Assembly: GCA_964410945.1 (NCBI GenBank)
Contig: CAYPJE010000066.1
Span: 1-12,738 of the forward strand
DNA length: 12,738 nt
Source: CAYPJE01 sp964410945
Lineage (GTDB): Bacteria; Fidelibacterota; Marinisomatia; Marinisomatales; TCS56
Direction: 5' to 3'
The notes beneath the pieces are model-generated. The model did no database searches. It worked only from the letters and a program-made list of their open reading frames with translations, and was not told the origin of the DNA. Of this stretch, positions 9,016 to 12,738 are shown one piece after another; position 1 is the first letter of the stretch; each line of letters starts with the position of its first letter. Both the position numbers and the translations under genes were made by a program.

Positions 9016-10304
9016 TCTAAGATCAGCTGATGATCAATTTGCTTTGGTCCGATTGATATGGTTGTCTTGAGCAGTTCACCAGCCGTCTTCAGCTTTTTAC
9101 GGTTGGAATTGAAATACCGGATCAGGGTATCGCCAGCTTTAACTTCGTCTCCGGTTTTAGCAAGGAATTCCATACCGCCGGTAGGGTCGATCGGGTCGTC
9201 GGTTTTTAAACGGCCACAACCCAGGGCGACAGTAGCCATCCCGATCTGGTAGGTATCCATGCCATCAATATAACCATCGGTGGTTGCTTTGAGTTCCCCT
9301 TCGAATTGGGGAACGTGCATTTTACCGGTATCGTGCCAGGTTGATAAATCACCGCCATGGGCGGTAACCATTTTCTGGAATTTTTCAAAGGCTGCCCCGT
9401 TTGCAATCAATTTTTGCTGGAAGTTCTTGCCAGCCTGCTCGGAATCAGCCAGGCCCGCCTGCAGCAGCAATTTATTACCCAGGGCATAAGTGACCTCCAT
9501 CGTGTCCGCCGGACCATGGCCCTGAAGGCTGGCGATCGATTCTTCCATCTCACACCACAGACCGGCGTAGCGGCCCAGCGGTTGATTCATACTGGTGAAA
9601 ACGGCATCGGTCTTTACACCGAAATTCTCTCCTATCTTGATCAAATGGTCGGCCAGATCATGGGCTCTTTCAGGTGTTTTCATGAAAGCGCCATTACCGG
9701 TTTTTACATCCAGTACAAGCCCCTGAATTCCCTCGGCGATTTTCTTGCTCATTATCGATCCGCAGATCAGCGGAATGGACTGAACCGTACCGGTAACATC
9801 GCGGAGACCATAGATCTTTTTATCGGCGGGACAGATATCCCCGGTCTGACCGATCATACTGATACCAATCGATTCCACCATTTCATTAAATTTTTCCAGT
9901 GACAGCCCGGTAATGAAACCGGGAATTGTCTCCAGTTTATCGAGTGTTCCACCGGTGTGTCCCAATCCGCGCCCGCTGATCATTGGAATGGCCAGTCCGG
10001 CGGCTGCCAGCAGAGGTCCTAAGATAATCGATACTTTGTCACCGACTCCGCCGGTGCTGTGCTTATCGGCGGCATAGACCTCCATACCGGAAAAATCCAT
10101 CCGCTTACCGGAATTGATCATCAGTTCGGTCAAAGTGGAGATTTCATTGAATTCCATCCCCTGGAAGAAGATGGCCATCAGCAGAGCCGACATCTGGTAA
10201 TCGGGCAGGGAACCATCGGTATAGCCTTCGATCATGAAGCCCAGCTCATCGGAACTGAGCCGGTTGCCGTCACGTTTTTTCTGAATTATTTCCGCTGGTA
10301 TCAT
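9012..10304 (-). CDS. Pyrimidine-nucleoside phosphorylase / thymidine phosphorylase
   Basis: A 430-residue cytoplasmic enzyme of nucleoside salvage. It splits thymidine, and perhaps uridine and deoxyuridine, with phosphate to give the free base and (deoxy)ribose-1-phosphate, normally as a homodimer. The N-terminal helical domain (1-65) starts with the family pattern IIQKKRDGNRLSSDE. The phosphate-binding segment KHSTGGVGDK is at 81-90. The family signature SGRGLGHTGGTLDKLE is at 110-125. The base-binding residues corresponding to E. coli Arg171, Ser186 and Lys190 are present as Arg168, Ser183 and Lys187. The C-terminal domain contains the alpha/beta lid part with GDEVKAGDTLIRYFNSN. Length matches the usual 430-440. 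Wording such as LDVKTGNGAFMK is closer to the broad-specificity Firmicute enzyme (Pdp) than to DeoA, but I would not fix the specificity. The gene begins 35 bp inside the end of the LptF-type gene and ends in a 4-bp overlap with the HEAT gene, so it is within an operon. Confidence 0.95.
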   Translation of the reverse strand: MIPAEIIQKKRDGNRLSSDELGFMIEGYTDGSLPDYQMSALLMAIFFQGMEFNEISTLTELMINSGKRMDFSGMEVYAADKHSTGGVGDKVSIILGPLLAAAGLAIPMISGRGLGHTGGTLDKLETIPGFITGLSLEKFNEMVESIGISMIGQTGDICPADKKIYGLRDVTGTVQSIPLICGSIMSKKIAEGIQGLVLDVKTGNGAFMKTPERAHDLADHLIKIGENFGVKTDAVFTSMNQPLGRYAGLWCEMEESIASLQGHGPADTMEVTYALGNKLLLQAGLADSEQAGKNFQQKLIANGAAFEKFQKMVTAHGGDLSTWHDTGKMHVPQFEGELKATTDGYIDGMDTYQIGMATVALGCGRLKTDDPIDPTGGMEFLAKTGDEVKAGDTLIRYFNSNRKKLKTAGELLKTTISIGPKQIDHQLILE

Positions 10305-11673
10305 GTTTTTTCTTTCTGAAGGGCAGTTTAATTCGCCATTCGAAGCGGACCGGAGCCCGCTCTCTGACAGTGTGAAGGGTTAGATAGAGGGCGATAATCA
10401 ATAGGATCAGGTTGGGCAGCCACATGGCAATCCATGGCTCCAGGATATTGCGATCGGCAATTCTTTCACCACCTATGAGCATGATATAGTAAATCAGAAA
10501 AAATCCGAAGCTGAGACTGACGCCAACGACAAAGCCACCCTTTTTTGCCAGCACGCCCAGGGGTGAACCAACTAAAACAAACAGGATGCAGGCCACCGGA
10601 AGGGTGAATTTTTTATGAATTTCAACCCTGTATTTATTGAGGCTGCGGGTATAGCTGTGAATCAGATTATACTCGTTTTTAGCCTGGCGTTCAAGATTAC
10701 GGACGCGCCGGTCCTGAACGCGCTTTTCGGCCGCAGACAGACTGGTATCGGCATTAATAATCGTCCGCTGGTCGGCCAGGATGACATTGGCGGCTTTCAG
10801 ATCCGCAGGCATGATACTGTCTCCCACGGTCCGTTTGAAGGCTTTTGCCAACCGTCGTTCGACCTTATCTATCCGATCCTGGTAGGTAGTTTGTTTTTCC
10901 AGCATCATCGGCACCGTCATTTCGCGATCGGTGCGATTGGATTTATCGCGGCGTTTCAGCAGCAGATCGTCGGTAGGTATCGTGATGCGGTGTTTTTCAA
11001 ACTGAATCCGCCGGAAATTCCCGTAATCCTGGCGATCCAGCTCGTGGATTTCTCCATTGTATAAAGTCATGATTATGGCATCATCGATAGTAGAAAGCTC
11101 ACCCTGCTTGGCGTAGATAGAGGTCTGTGATTCCTCATTATTTTTGGAGAAAATCCTCACATCTTCCATCATGGAACCATTCTGAGCCCGGATGATCATA
11201 CTGTAGTCGGGAATATCCTCAATGAAATAACCAGGTTCGATATTCAGTCCCGGCCGTTTGCGATAAATATCACCGGACAGAATCCGTGCCCGGTGATTCA
11301 TATGGGGCAGGATAGCATTATTGAAATATATCAGCAGCAGACAGACCGTGGTCCCGAATATCAGGGCGGGGCGAATGATCTTCAGGAAGCTGATTCCCGA
11401 GGTACGCATGGCGGTAATTTCATTGTCTTCCGACAAGCGCCCGAAAGCCATCAGGGCGGCGATCAAAACGGCCATGGGAACCGCCAGGGCGACAATCCAG
11501 GCCAGGTTCAGGAACAGGTATTCCAGGATTATGCCGACGTCCAGGCCTTTGCCCAGGAAGCGATCGATGGCCCGTAGAAGGAAATTGATAAACAGTACGA
11601 AGACGATCGTCAGCAGGGCGAACAGAAACGGCAGGGTCAGTTCCTTAATGATATATCGCGTCAGCAACCGCAT
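10270..11673 (-). CDS. LptF/LptG-family lipopolysaccharide export permease
   Basis: Inner-membrane permease of the YjgP/YjgQ family. Such proteins pair with LptB2 and a partner permease to lift lipopolysaccharide or a similar lipid toward the outer membrane. I place the start at MRLLTRYIIKEL (ATG 11673), giving 467 residues. The frame stays open for 44 more codons upstream, but that stretch translates a low-complexity intergenic repeat and breaks the family N-terminus. TM1 is about 13-35, TM2 about 52-76, the family motif GRLSEDNEITAMRTSGIS is 78-95, and TM3 is about 98-122. A periplasmic beta-jellyroll spans about 125-235. TM4-6 lie at about 356-432, opened by KKFTLPVACILFVLVGSPLG. Unlike the roughly 360-residue E. 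coli proteins, it has an extra region of about 105 charged, helical, probably coiled-coil residues (about 245-350) before TM4. Whether it is LptF or LptG cannot be settled without the partner gene. It heads the leftward operon and overlaps the phosphorylase gene by 35 bp. Confidence 0.9.
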   Translation of the reverse strand: MRLLTRYIIKELTLPFLFALLTIVFVLFINFLLRAIDRFLGKGLDVGIILEYLFLNLAWIVALAVPMAVLIAALMAFGRLSEDNEITAMRTSGISFLKIIRPALIFGTTVCLLLIYFNNAILPHMNHRARILSGDIYRKRPGLNIEPGYFIEDIPDYSMIIRAQNGSMMEDVRIFSKNNEESQTSIYAKQGELSTIDDAIIMTLYNGEIHELDRQDYGNFRRIQFEKHRITIPTDDLLLKRRDKSNRTDREMTVPMMLEKQTTYQDRIDKVERRLAKAFKRTVGDSIMPADLKAANVILADQRTIINADTSLSAAEKRVQDRRVRNLERQAKNEYNLIHSYTRSLNKYRVEIHKKFTLPVACILFVLVGSPLGVLAKKGGFVVGVSLSFGFFLIYYIMLIGGERIADRNILEPWIAMWLPNLILLIIALYLTLHTVRERAPVRFEWRIKLPFRKKKHDTSGNNSEKT

Positions 11674-11727
11674 GGTGGAAATTACGCATGTCAGATGGAG
11701 GATGGGATAGGGAAGATTTGGGTAGAG

Positions 11728-11755
11728 TGGAGTAGTGGAGTTATGGAGTAATGGG
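11728..11755. repeat. 8-bp tandem repeat, low complexity
   Basis: Three imperfect units TGGAGTAG, TGGAGTTA and TGGAGTAA run in tandem and end in TGGG. From memory, short runs of this kind are common between genes in many bacteria and have no known function. Here they also produce the open but unlikely N-terminal extension of the LptF-type gene. Confidence 0.65.
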
Positions 11756-11789
11756 TGGCTGGTGTTACATGTACCGATTTTCAATTTGT

Positions 11790-11814
11790 AATTGATAATT
11801 CGCAATTGATAATT
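11790..11814. repeat. Direct repeat of AATTGATAATT (operator-like or low complexity)
   Basis: Two identical 11-mers AATTGATAATT at 11790-11800 and 11804-11814 are separated by CGC, a 14-bp period. A related CAATTTGTAATTG just precedes and partly overlaps the first. The arrangement could be a paired protein site in the leader of the LptF operon. It equally fits the AT-rich reiterated intergenic sequences common in many genomes. No matching regulator gene is in view. Confidence 0.5.
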
Positions 11815-11830
11815 GAGCCGGTTTTCCAGC

Positions 11831-11859
11831 TTGGAAACGAAAATAAAAGCACCTAATTT
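11831..11859 (+). promoter_or_regulatory. Possible promoter for the tRNA-His / tRNA-Pro unit
   Basis: TTGGAA (11831-11836) and TAATTT (11854-11859) are separated by 17 bp and lie about 25 bp before the tRNA-His 5' end. This resembles a weak sigma-70-type promoter. The match to consensus is partial (about 4 of 6 and 3 of 6), and nothing else supports it. Confidence 0.25.
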
Positions 11860-11883
11860 CGCCTGCCTCTTTTGGGGCCGTAT

Positions 11884-11958
11884 GGTGGGCGTAGCTCAGC
11901 TGGTTAGAGCATCTGGTTGTGGCCCAGAAGGCCGTGGGTTCAAGTCCCATCGCTCACC
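11884..11958 (+). tRNA. tRNA-His (anticodon GTG)
   Basis: A full cloverleaf can be drawn. The acceptor GTGGGCG (11885-11891) pairs with CGCTCAC (11951-11957) with one G-T pair. The D-arm is GCTC/GAGC. The anticodon arm is TCTGG-TTGTGGC-CCAGA with anticodon GTG at 11919-11921. The T-arm is GTGGG-TTCAAGT-CCCAT. The extra G at 11884 sits opposite discriminator C 11958, the G(-1):C73 pair that is the hallmark of bacterial tRNA-His and the main identity element for histidyl-tRNA synthetase. Here the G is encoded in the DNA. The 3' CCA is not encoded (CCT follows), so a CCA-adding enzyme is needed. Confidence 0.96.
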
Positions 11959-11978
11959 CCTGATCGGTTTTCTGATTA

Positions 11979-11995
11979 ATTGCGGAGTGTAGCGC
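11979..11995 (+). pseudogene. Orphan 5' fragment of a tRNA-Pro gene
   Basis: ATTGCGGAGTGTAGCGC repeats, with one change, the sequence spanning the 5' end of the intact tRNA-Pro 70 bp downstream (12049-12065). It contains an acceptor 5' strand CGGAGTG, the linker TA and the D-stem strand GCGC, and then similarity stops. The changed base makes CGGAGTG a perfect complement of CACTCCG in the decayed tRNA-Pro copy at 12278-12284, not of the CACCCCG of the intact gene. It is therefore probably the severed front of a second tRNA-Pro rather than a recent copy of the intact one. It is not functional by itself. Confidence 0.65.
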
Positions 11996-12002
11996 CAGAC
12001 TA

Positions 12003-12040
12003 CGTATGCAAATGCATACTTCGTCAGGCAGGCAGTTCGG
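12003..12040. repeat. Hairpin-bearing insert between tRNA relic and tRNA-Pro
   Basis: Directly after the orphan tRNA-Pro 5' half comes a stretch with a perfect hairpin GTATGCA-AA-TGCATAC (about 12004-12019). It is followed by CTTCGTCAGGCAGGCA (12019-12034) and CAGTTCGG (12033-12040). The last two resemble CTACGTCGTGCAGGCA (12664-12679, 13 of 16 bases) and match CAGTTCGG (12715-12722) in the palindromic element at the window end. It may be a short derivative of that element. Confidence 0.4.
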
Positions 12041-12052
12041 TATTTCACATTG

Positions 12053-12127
12053 CGGGGTGTAGCGCAGCCCGGTTAGCGCGCCTGCTTTGGGAGCAGGAGG
12101 TCGGGAGTTCGAATCTCCCCACCCCGA
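12053..12127 (+). tRNA. tRNA-Pro (anticodon TGG)
   Basis: Intact cloverleaf. The acceptor CGGGGTG (12053-12059) pairs perfectly with CACCCCG (12120-12126), with discriminator A at 12127. The D-arm is GCGC/GCGC with GG in the loop. The anticodon arm is CCTGC-TTTGGGA-GCAGG with TGG at 12088-12090, reading CCA and other CCN codons. The T-arm is GGGAG-TTCGAAT-CTCCC. CCA is not encoded (CAA follows). An intrinsic terminator lies 8 bp downstream. The segment from 12099 onward is also the first unit of a 158-bp tandem repeat, so the 3' part of this gene is nearly identical to the decayed copies downstream. Confidence 0.97.
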
Positions 12128-12135
12128 CAACAGCT

Positions 12136-12169
12136 GAATCCTCGTTTGATAACGGGGATTCTTTTTATT
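12136..12169 (+). terminator. Intrinsic terminator after tRNA-Pro
   Basis: GAATCCTCG (12136-12144) and CGGGGATTC (12153-12161) form a 9-bp stem with one T-G pair and an 8-nt loop TTTGATAA. TTTTTATTA follows. This is a standard rho-independent terminator for the tRNA transcript. Confidence 0.85.
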
Positions 12170-12201
12170 AGGAAATGAAGAGTCTTTTAATATCTTCGAT
12201 T

Positions 12202-12285
12202 GATGGGTTTTAATAGACACAGGCAGATTAGCGCATCCCGACACTTGTGTCGGGAAGGTCGGGAGTTCAAATCTCCCCACTCCGA
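12202..12285 (+). pseudogene. Pseudo-tRNA-Pro copy 1, anticodon arm replaced by a palindrome
   Basis: This is a decayed tRNA-Pro in tandem with the intact gene. Bases 12218-12234 match the D-arm region of tRNA-Pro at 13 of 17 positions without gaps, ending in TTAGCGC. The 5' acceptor strand is unrecognisable beyond a GGGT. Where the 17-nt anticodon arm should be lies TCCCGACACTTGTGTCGGGA (12236-12255), a perfect 20-nt palindrome with no proline anticodon. The variable segment AGGTC, T-arm GGGAG-TTCAAAT-CTCCC, acceptor 3' strand CACTCCG (12278-12284) and discriminator A are intact. It cannot act as an ordinary tRNA. A structured non-coding RNA is possible but unsupported. Confidence 0.7.
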
Positions 12286-12293
12286 CAACAGCT

Positions 12294-12327
12294 GAATCCT
12301 CGTTTGATAACGGGGATTCTTTTTATT
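12294..12327 (+). terminator. Intrinsic terminator after pseudo-tRNA copy 1
   Basis: An exact copy, 158 bp on, of the terminator behind tRNA-Pro: a 9-bp stem GAATCCTCG/CGGGGATTC, an 8-nt loop and a T-run. Its perfect preservation next to a decayed tRNA shows that the repeat unit was amplified recently or homogenised. Confidence 0.8.
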
Positions 12328-12336
12328 AGGAAATGA

Positions 12337-12436
12337 NNNNNNNNNNNNNNNNNNNNNNNNNNNNNNNNNNNNNNNNNNNNNNNNNNNNNNNNNNNNNNNN
12401 NNNNNNNNNNNNNNNNNNNNNNNNNNNNNNNNNNNN
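12337..12436. other. Assembly gap of exactly 100 N
   Basis: A run of 100 unknown bases, a conventional filler length. The bases on its two sides (AAATGA and AGAGTC) join to give the same sequence seen without interruption at 12173-12184, so the filler splits one 158-bp repeat unit. The real gap may be zero or a whole number of further units. Confidence 0.95.
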
Positions 12437-12459
12437 AGAGTCTTTTAATATCTTCGGTT

Positions 12460-12565
12460 GATGGGTTTTAATAGACACAGCCAGATTAGCGCATCCCGAC
12501 ACTTGTGTCGGGAGGGTCGGGAGTTCCTTCACAGGAGACCCTGCGGGAAAATCTCCCCACTCTGA
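12460..12565 (+). pseudogene. Pseudo-tRNA-Pro copy 2, anticodon arm and T-loop both interrupted by hairpins
   Basis: The same decayed tRNA-Pro as copy 1, with the identical palindrome TCCCGACACTTGTGTCGGGA at 12494-12513 in place of the anticodon arm. In addition, a 22-nt insert (12527-12548) splits the T-loop between TTC and AAAT. The insert forms a short imperfect hairpin (CACAGG with CCTGCG). The T-stem GGGAG/CTCCC is kept on both sides. The acceptor 3' strand is CACTCTG, one more change from CACTCCG. The sequence after it differs from the repeat unit, so this is the right end of the array. Confidence 0.65.
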
Positions 12566-12569
12566 CATT

Positions 12570-12609
12570 GTAATCCTCATCGGAAAGGTGATTTATTGAT
12601 GAAGATTAT
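12570..12609 (+). terminator. Possible degenerate terminator hairpin after pseudo-tRNA copy 2
   Basis: GTAATCCTCATC (12570-12581) can pair with GATGAAGATTAT (12598-12609) with one mismatch and one G-T pair, around a 16-nt loop. AATCCTC is shared with the terminators of the earlier copies. No T-run follows, so termination activity is doubtful. Confidence 0.3.
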
Positions 12610-12628
12610 TACATAGTACCTTATCCTC

Positions 12629-12706
12629 CTTCGCAGAAGACCACGCCTTCGTGCCGAAAGCAGCTACGTCGTGCAGGCACGGTCTCGCCCGTGGATGAAT
12701 GCGAAG
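12629..12706. repeat. Roughly 78-nt imperfect palindromic element
   Basis: Nested inverted repeats: CTTCGCA (12629-12635) with TGCGAAG (12700-12706), AGACC (12638-12642) with GGTCT (12681-12685), and GTGCC (12651-12655) with GGCAC (12676-12680). They form one long branched or bulged hairpin. Its left end CCTTCGCAGAAGACCACGCC resembles, at 15 of 20 bases, the start of the T-loop insert at 12526. This suggests a dispersed, mobile-like or structured-RNA repeat. There is no coding frame I would defend here. The remaining bases to 12738 show nothing else I can name. Confidence 0.5.
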
Positions 12707-12738
12707 ACTATCCCCAGTTCGGAGAGAACAGGTGTTTT

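Larger units (their letters stand above)
11674..11883. other. Divergent intergenic region between the LptF-type gene and tRNA-His
   Basis: These 210 bases must hold the start signals for the leftward operon and for the rightward tRNAs. I could not find a convincing minus-strand promoter or a Shine-Dalgarno site before ATG 11673 (the bases just before it read TTTCCACC on the minus strand). Two short-repeat patches fill much of it and are listed separately. A 6-bp hairpin TTTCCA-GCT-TGGAAA lies near 11823-11836 and has no T-run on either side. Confidence 0.6.
12099..12514 (+). repeat. 158-bp tandem repeat carrying tRNA-Pro 3' half, terminator and remodelled pseudo-tRNA
   Basis: The block starting GGTCGGGAGTTC occurs at 12099, 12257 and 12515. 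The first spacing is 158 bp. The second is 258 bp, which is 158 bp once the 100 N are removed. Units one and two differ at about five positions (roughly 97 percent identical). Each unit contains the T-arm and acceptor 3' strand of tRNA-Pro, a terminator hairpin, about 60 bp of spacer, a degraded tRNA 5' half, and a palindrome where the anticodon arm should be. The third copy diverges inside the T-loop. The number of units in the genome is unknown because the assembly breaks inside the array. Confidence 0.9.

Noticed and set aside
11673..11805. Longer LptF-type protein starting at 11805
   Set aside because: The additional 44 residues come from low-complexity intergenic repeats and would put a non-membrane tail before the conserved MRLLTRYIIKEL start.
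11821..11838. Terminator at the hairpin TTTCCA-GCT-TGGAAA
   Set aside because: The stem is only 6 bp and no T-run follows on either strand.
11765..11950. A minus-strand open frame beginning MGLEPTAFWATTRCSNQL
   Set aside because: It lies antisense to tRNA-His and reads through the tRNA arms. Frames like this are a familiar annotation artefact of tRNA genes.
11954..12280. A minus-strand open frame of 108 codons containing GWGDSNSRPPAPKAGALTG
   Set aside because: It is antisense to tRNA-Pro and its relics. The protein-like look comes only from the tRNA sequence.
11983..12285. A working split or permuted tRNA-Pro made from the orphan 5' half and the relic 3' half
   Set aside because: The acceptor strands are complementary, but no anticodon loop with TGG, GGG or CGG is present in either part, and an intact tRNA-Pro lies between them.
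12099..12290. Attachment-site duplication from an integrating element at the tRNA-Pro 3' end
   Set aside because: The duplicated T-arm and 3' end fit att sites at first sight. However, the unit also carries D-arm homology upstream, the copies are only 158 bp apart, and no integrase gene is visible. Tandem gene duplication explains it better.
12099..12565. CRISPR array
   Set aside because: The repeat is 158 bp, directly abutting, without unique spacers, and is derived from tRNA-Pro. No cas genes are present.
12326..12580. A minus-strand open frame crossing the run of N
   Set aside because: A third of it is unknown bases and the rest is repeat and tRNA relic.

Overview
The window looks like a chromosomal piece of a Gram-negative (two-membrane) bacterium. 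It carries an RND efflux module, a lipoprotein signal on the adaptor, and an LptF/LptG-type permease, which only makes sense in a cell with an outer membrane. Base composition is moderate, Shine-Dalgarno signals are weak or missing in front of several genes, and tRNA 3' CCA ends are not encoded. My best guess is a member of the FCB group, for example a Neomarinimicrobiota/Marinimicrobia-like lineage. That placement is an impression from protein style and repeat style, not a demonstrated one. A 100-base run of N shows that this is a scaffold, possibly from a metagenome.

Bases 1-7327 (+ strand) hold a compact efflux operon. It has a periplasmic adaptor lipoprotein (5' end cut by the window) and two different RND inner-membrane permeases. 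The second permease starts on a TTG that overlaps the stop codon of the first. One adaptor plus two non-identical permeases recalls MdtABC. The outer-membrane channel is not in view and may lie upstream.

Bases 7324-11673 (- strand) hold a tight operon read leftwards: LptF/LptG-family permease, pyrimidine-nucleoside (thymidine) phosphorylase, a small HEAT-repeat protein, and a tandem-GNAT acetyltransferase. The first two genes overlap by 35 bp, the next pair by 4 bp (ATGA), and the last pair is 12 bp apart. The operon meets the efflux operon tail to tail, with both stop codons inside one CTAG palindrome.

Bases 11674-11883 are an intergenic leader with two short-repeat patches. They are followed by tRNA-His(GTG) and tRNA-Pro(TGG) on the + strand.

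Bases 12128-12738 have no protein gene but are the most unusual part. The tRNA-Pro 3' half plus its terminator is the start of a 158-bp tandem repeat. The later copies are decayed tRNA-Pro genes. In both of them the anticodon arm has been replaced by a perfect 20-nt palindrome, and in the last copy a second hairpin-forming insert interrupts the T-loop. An orphan tRNA-Pro 5' half upstream of the real tRNA-Pro has an acceptor strand that matches the decayed copies rather than the intact gene. The assembly gap falls exactly inside this array, so its true copy number is unknown. The window ends in a roughly 80-nt imperfect palindrome whose parts resemble the inserts found in the tRNA relics.
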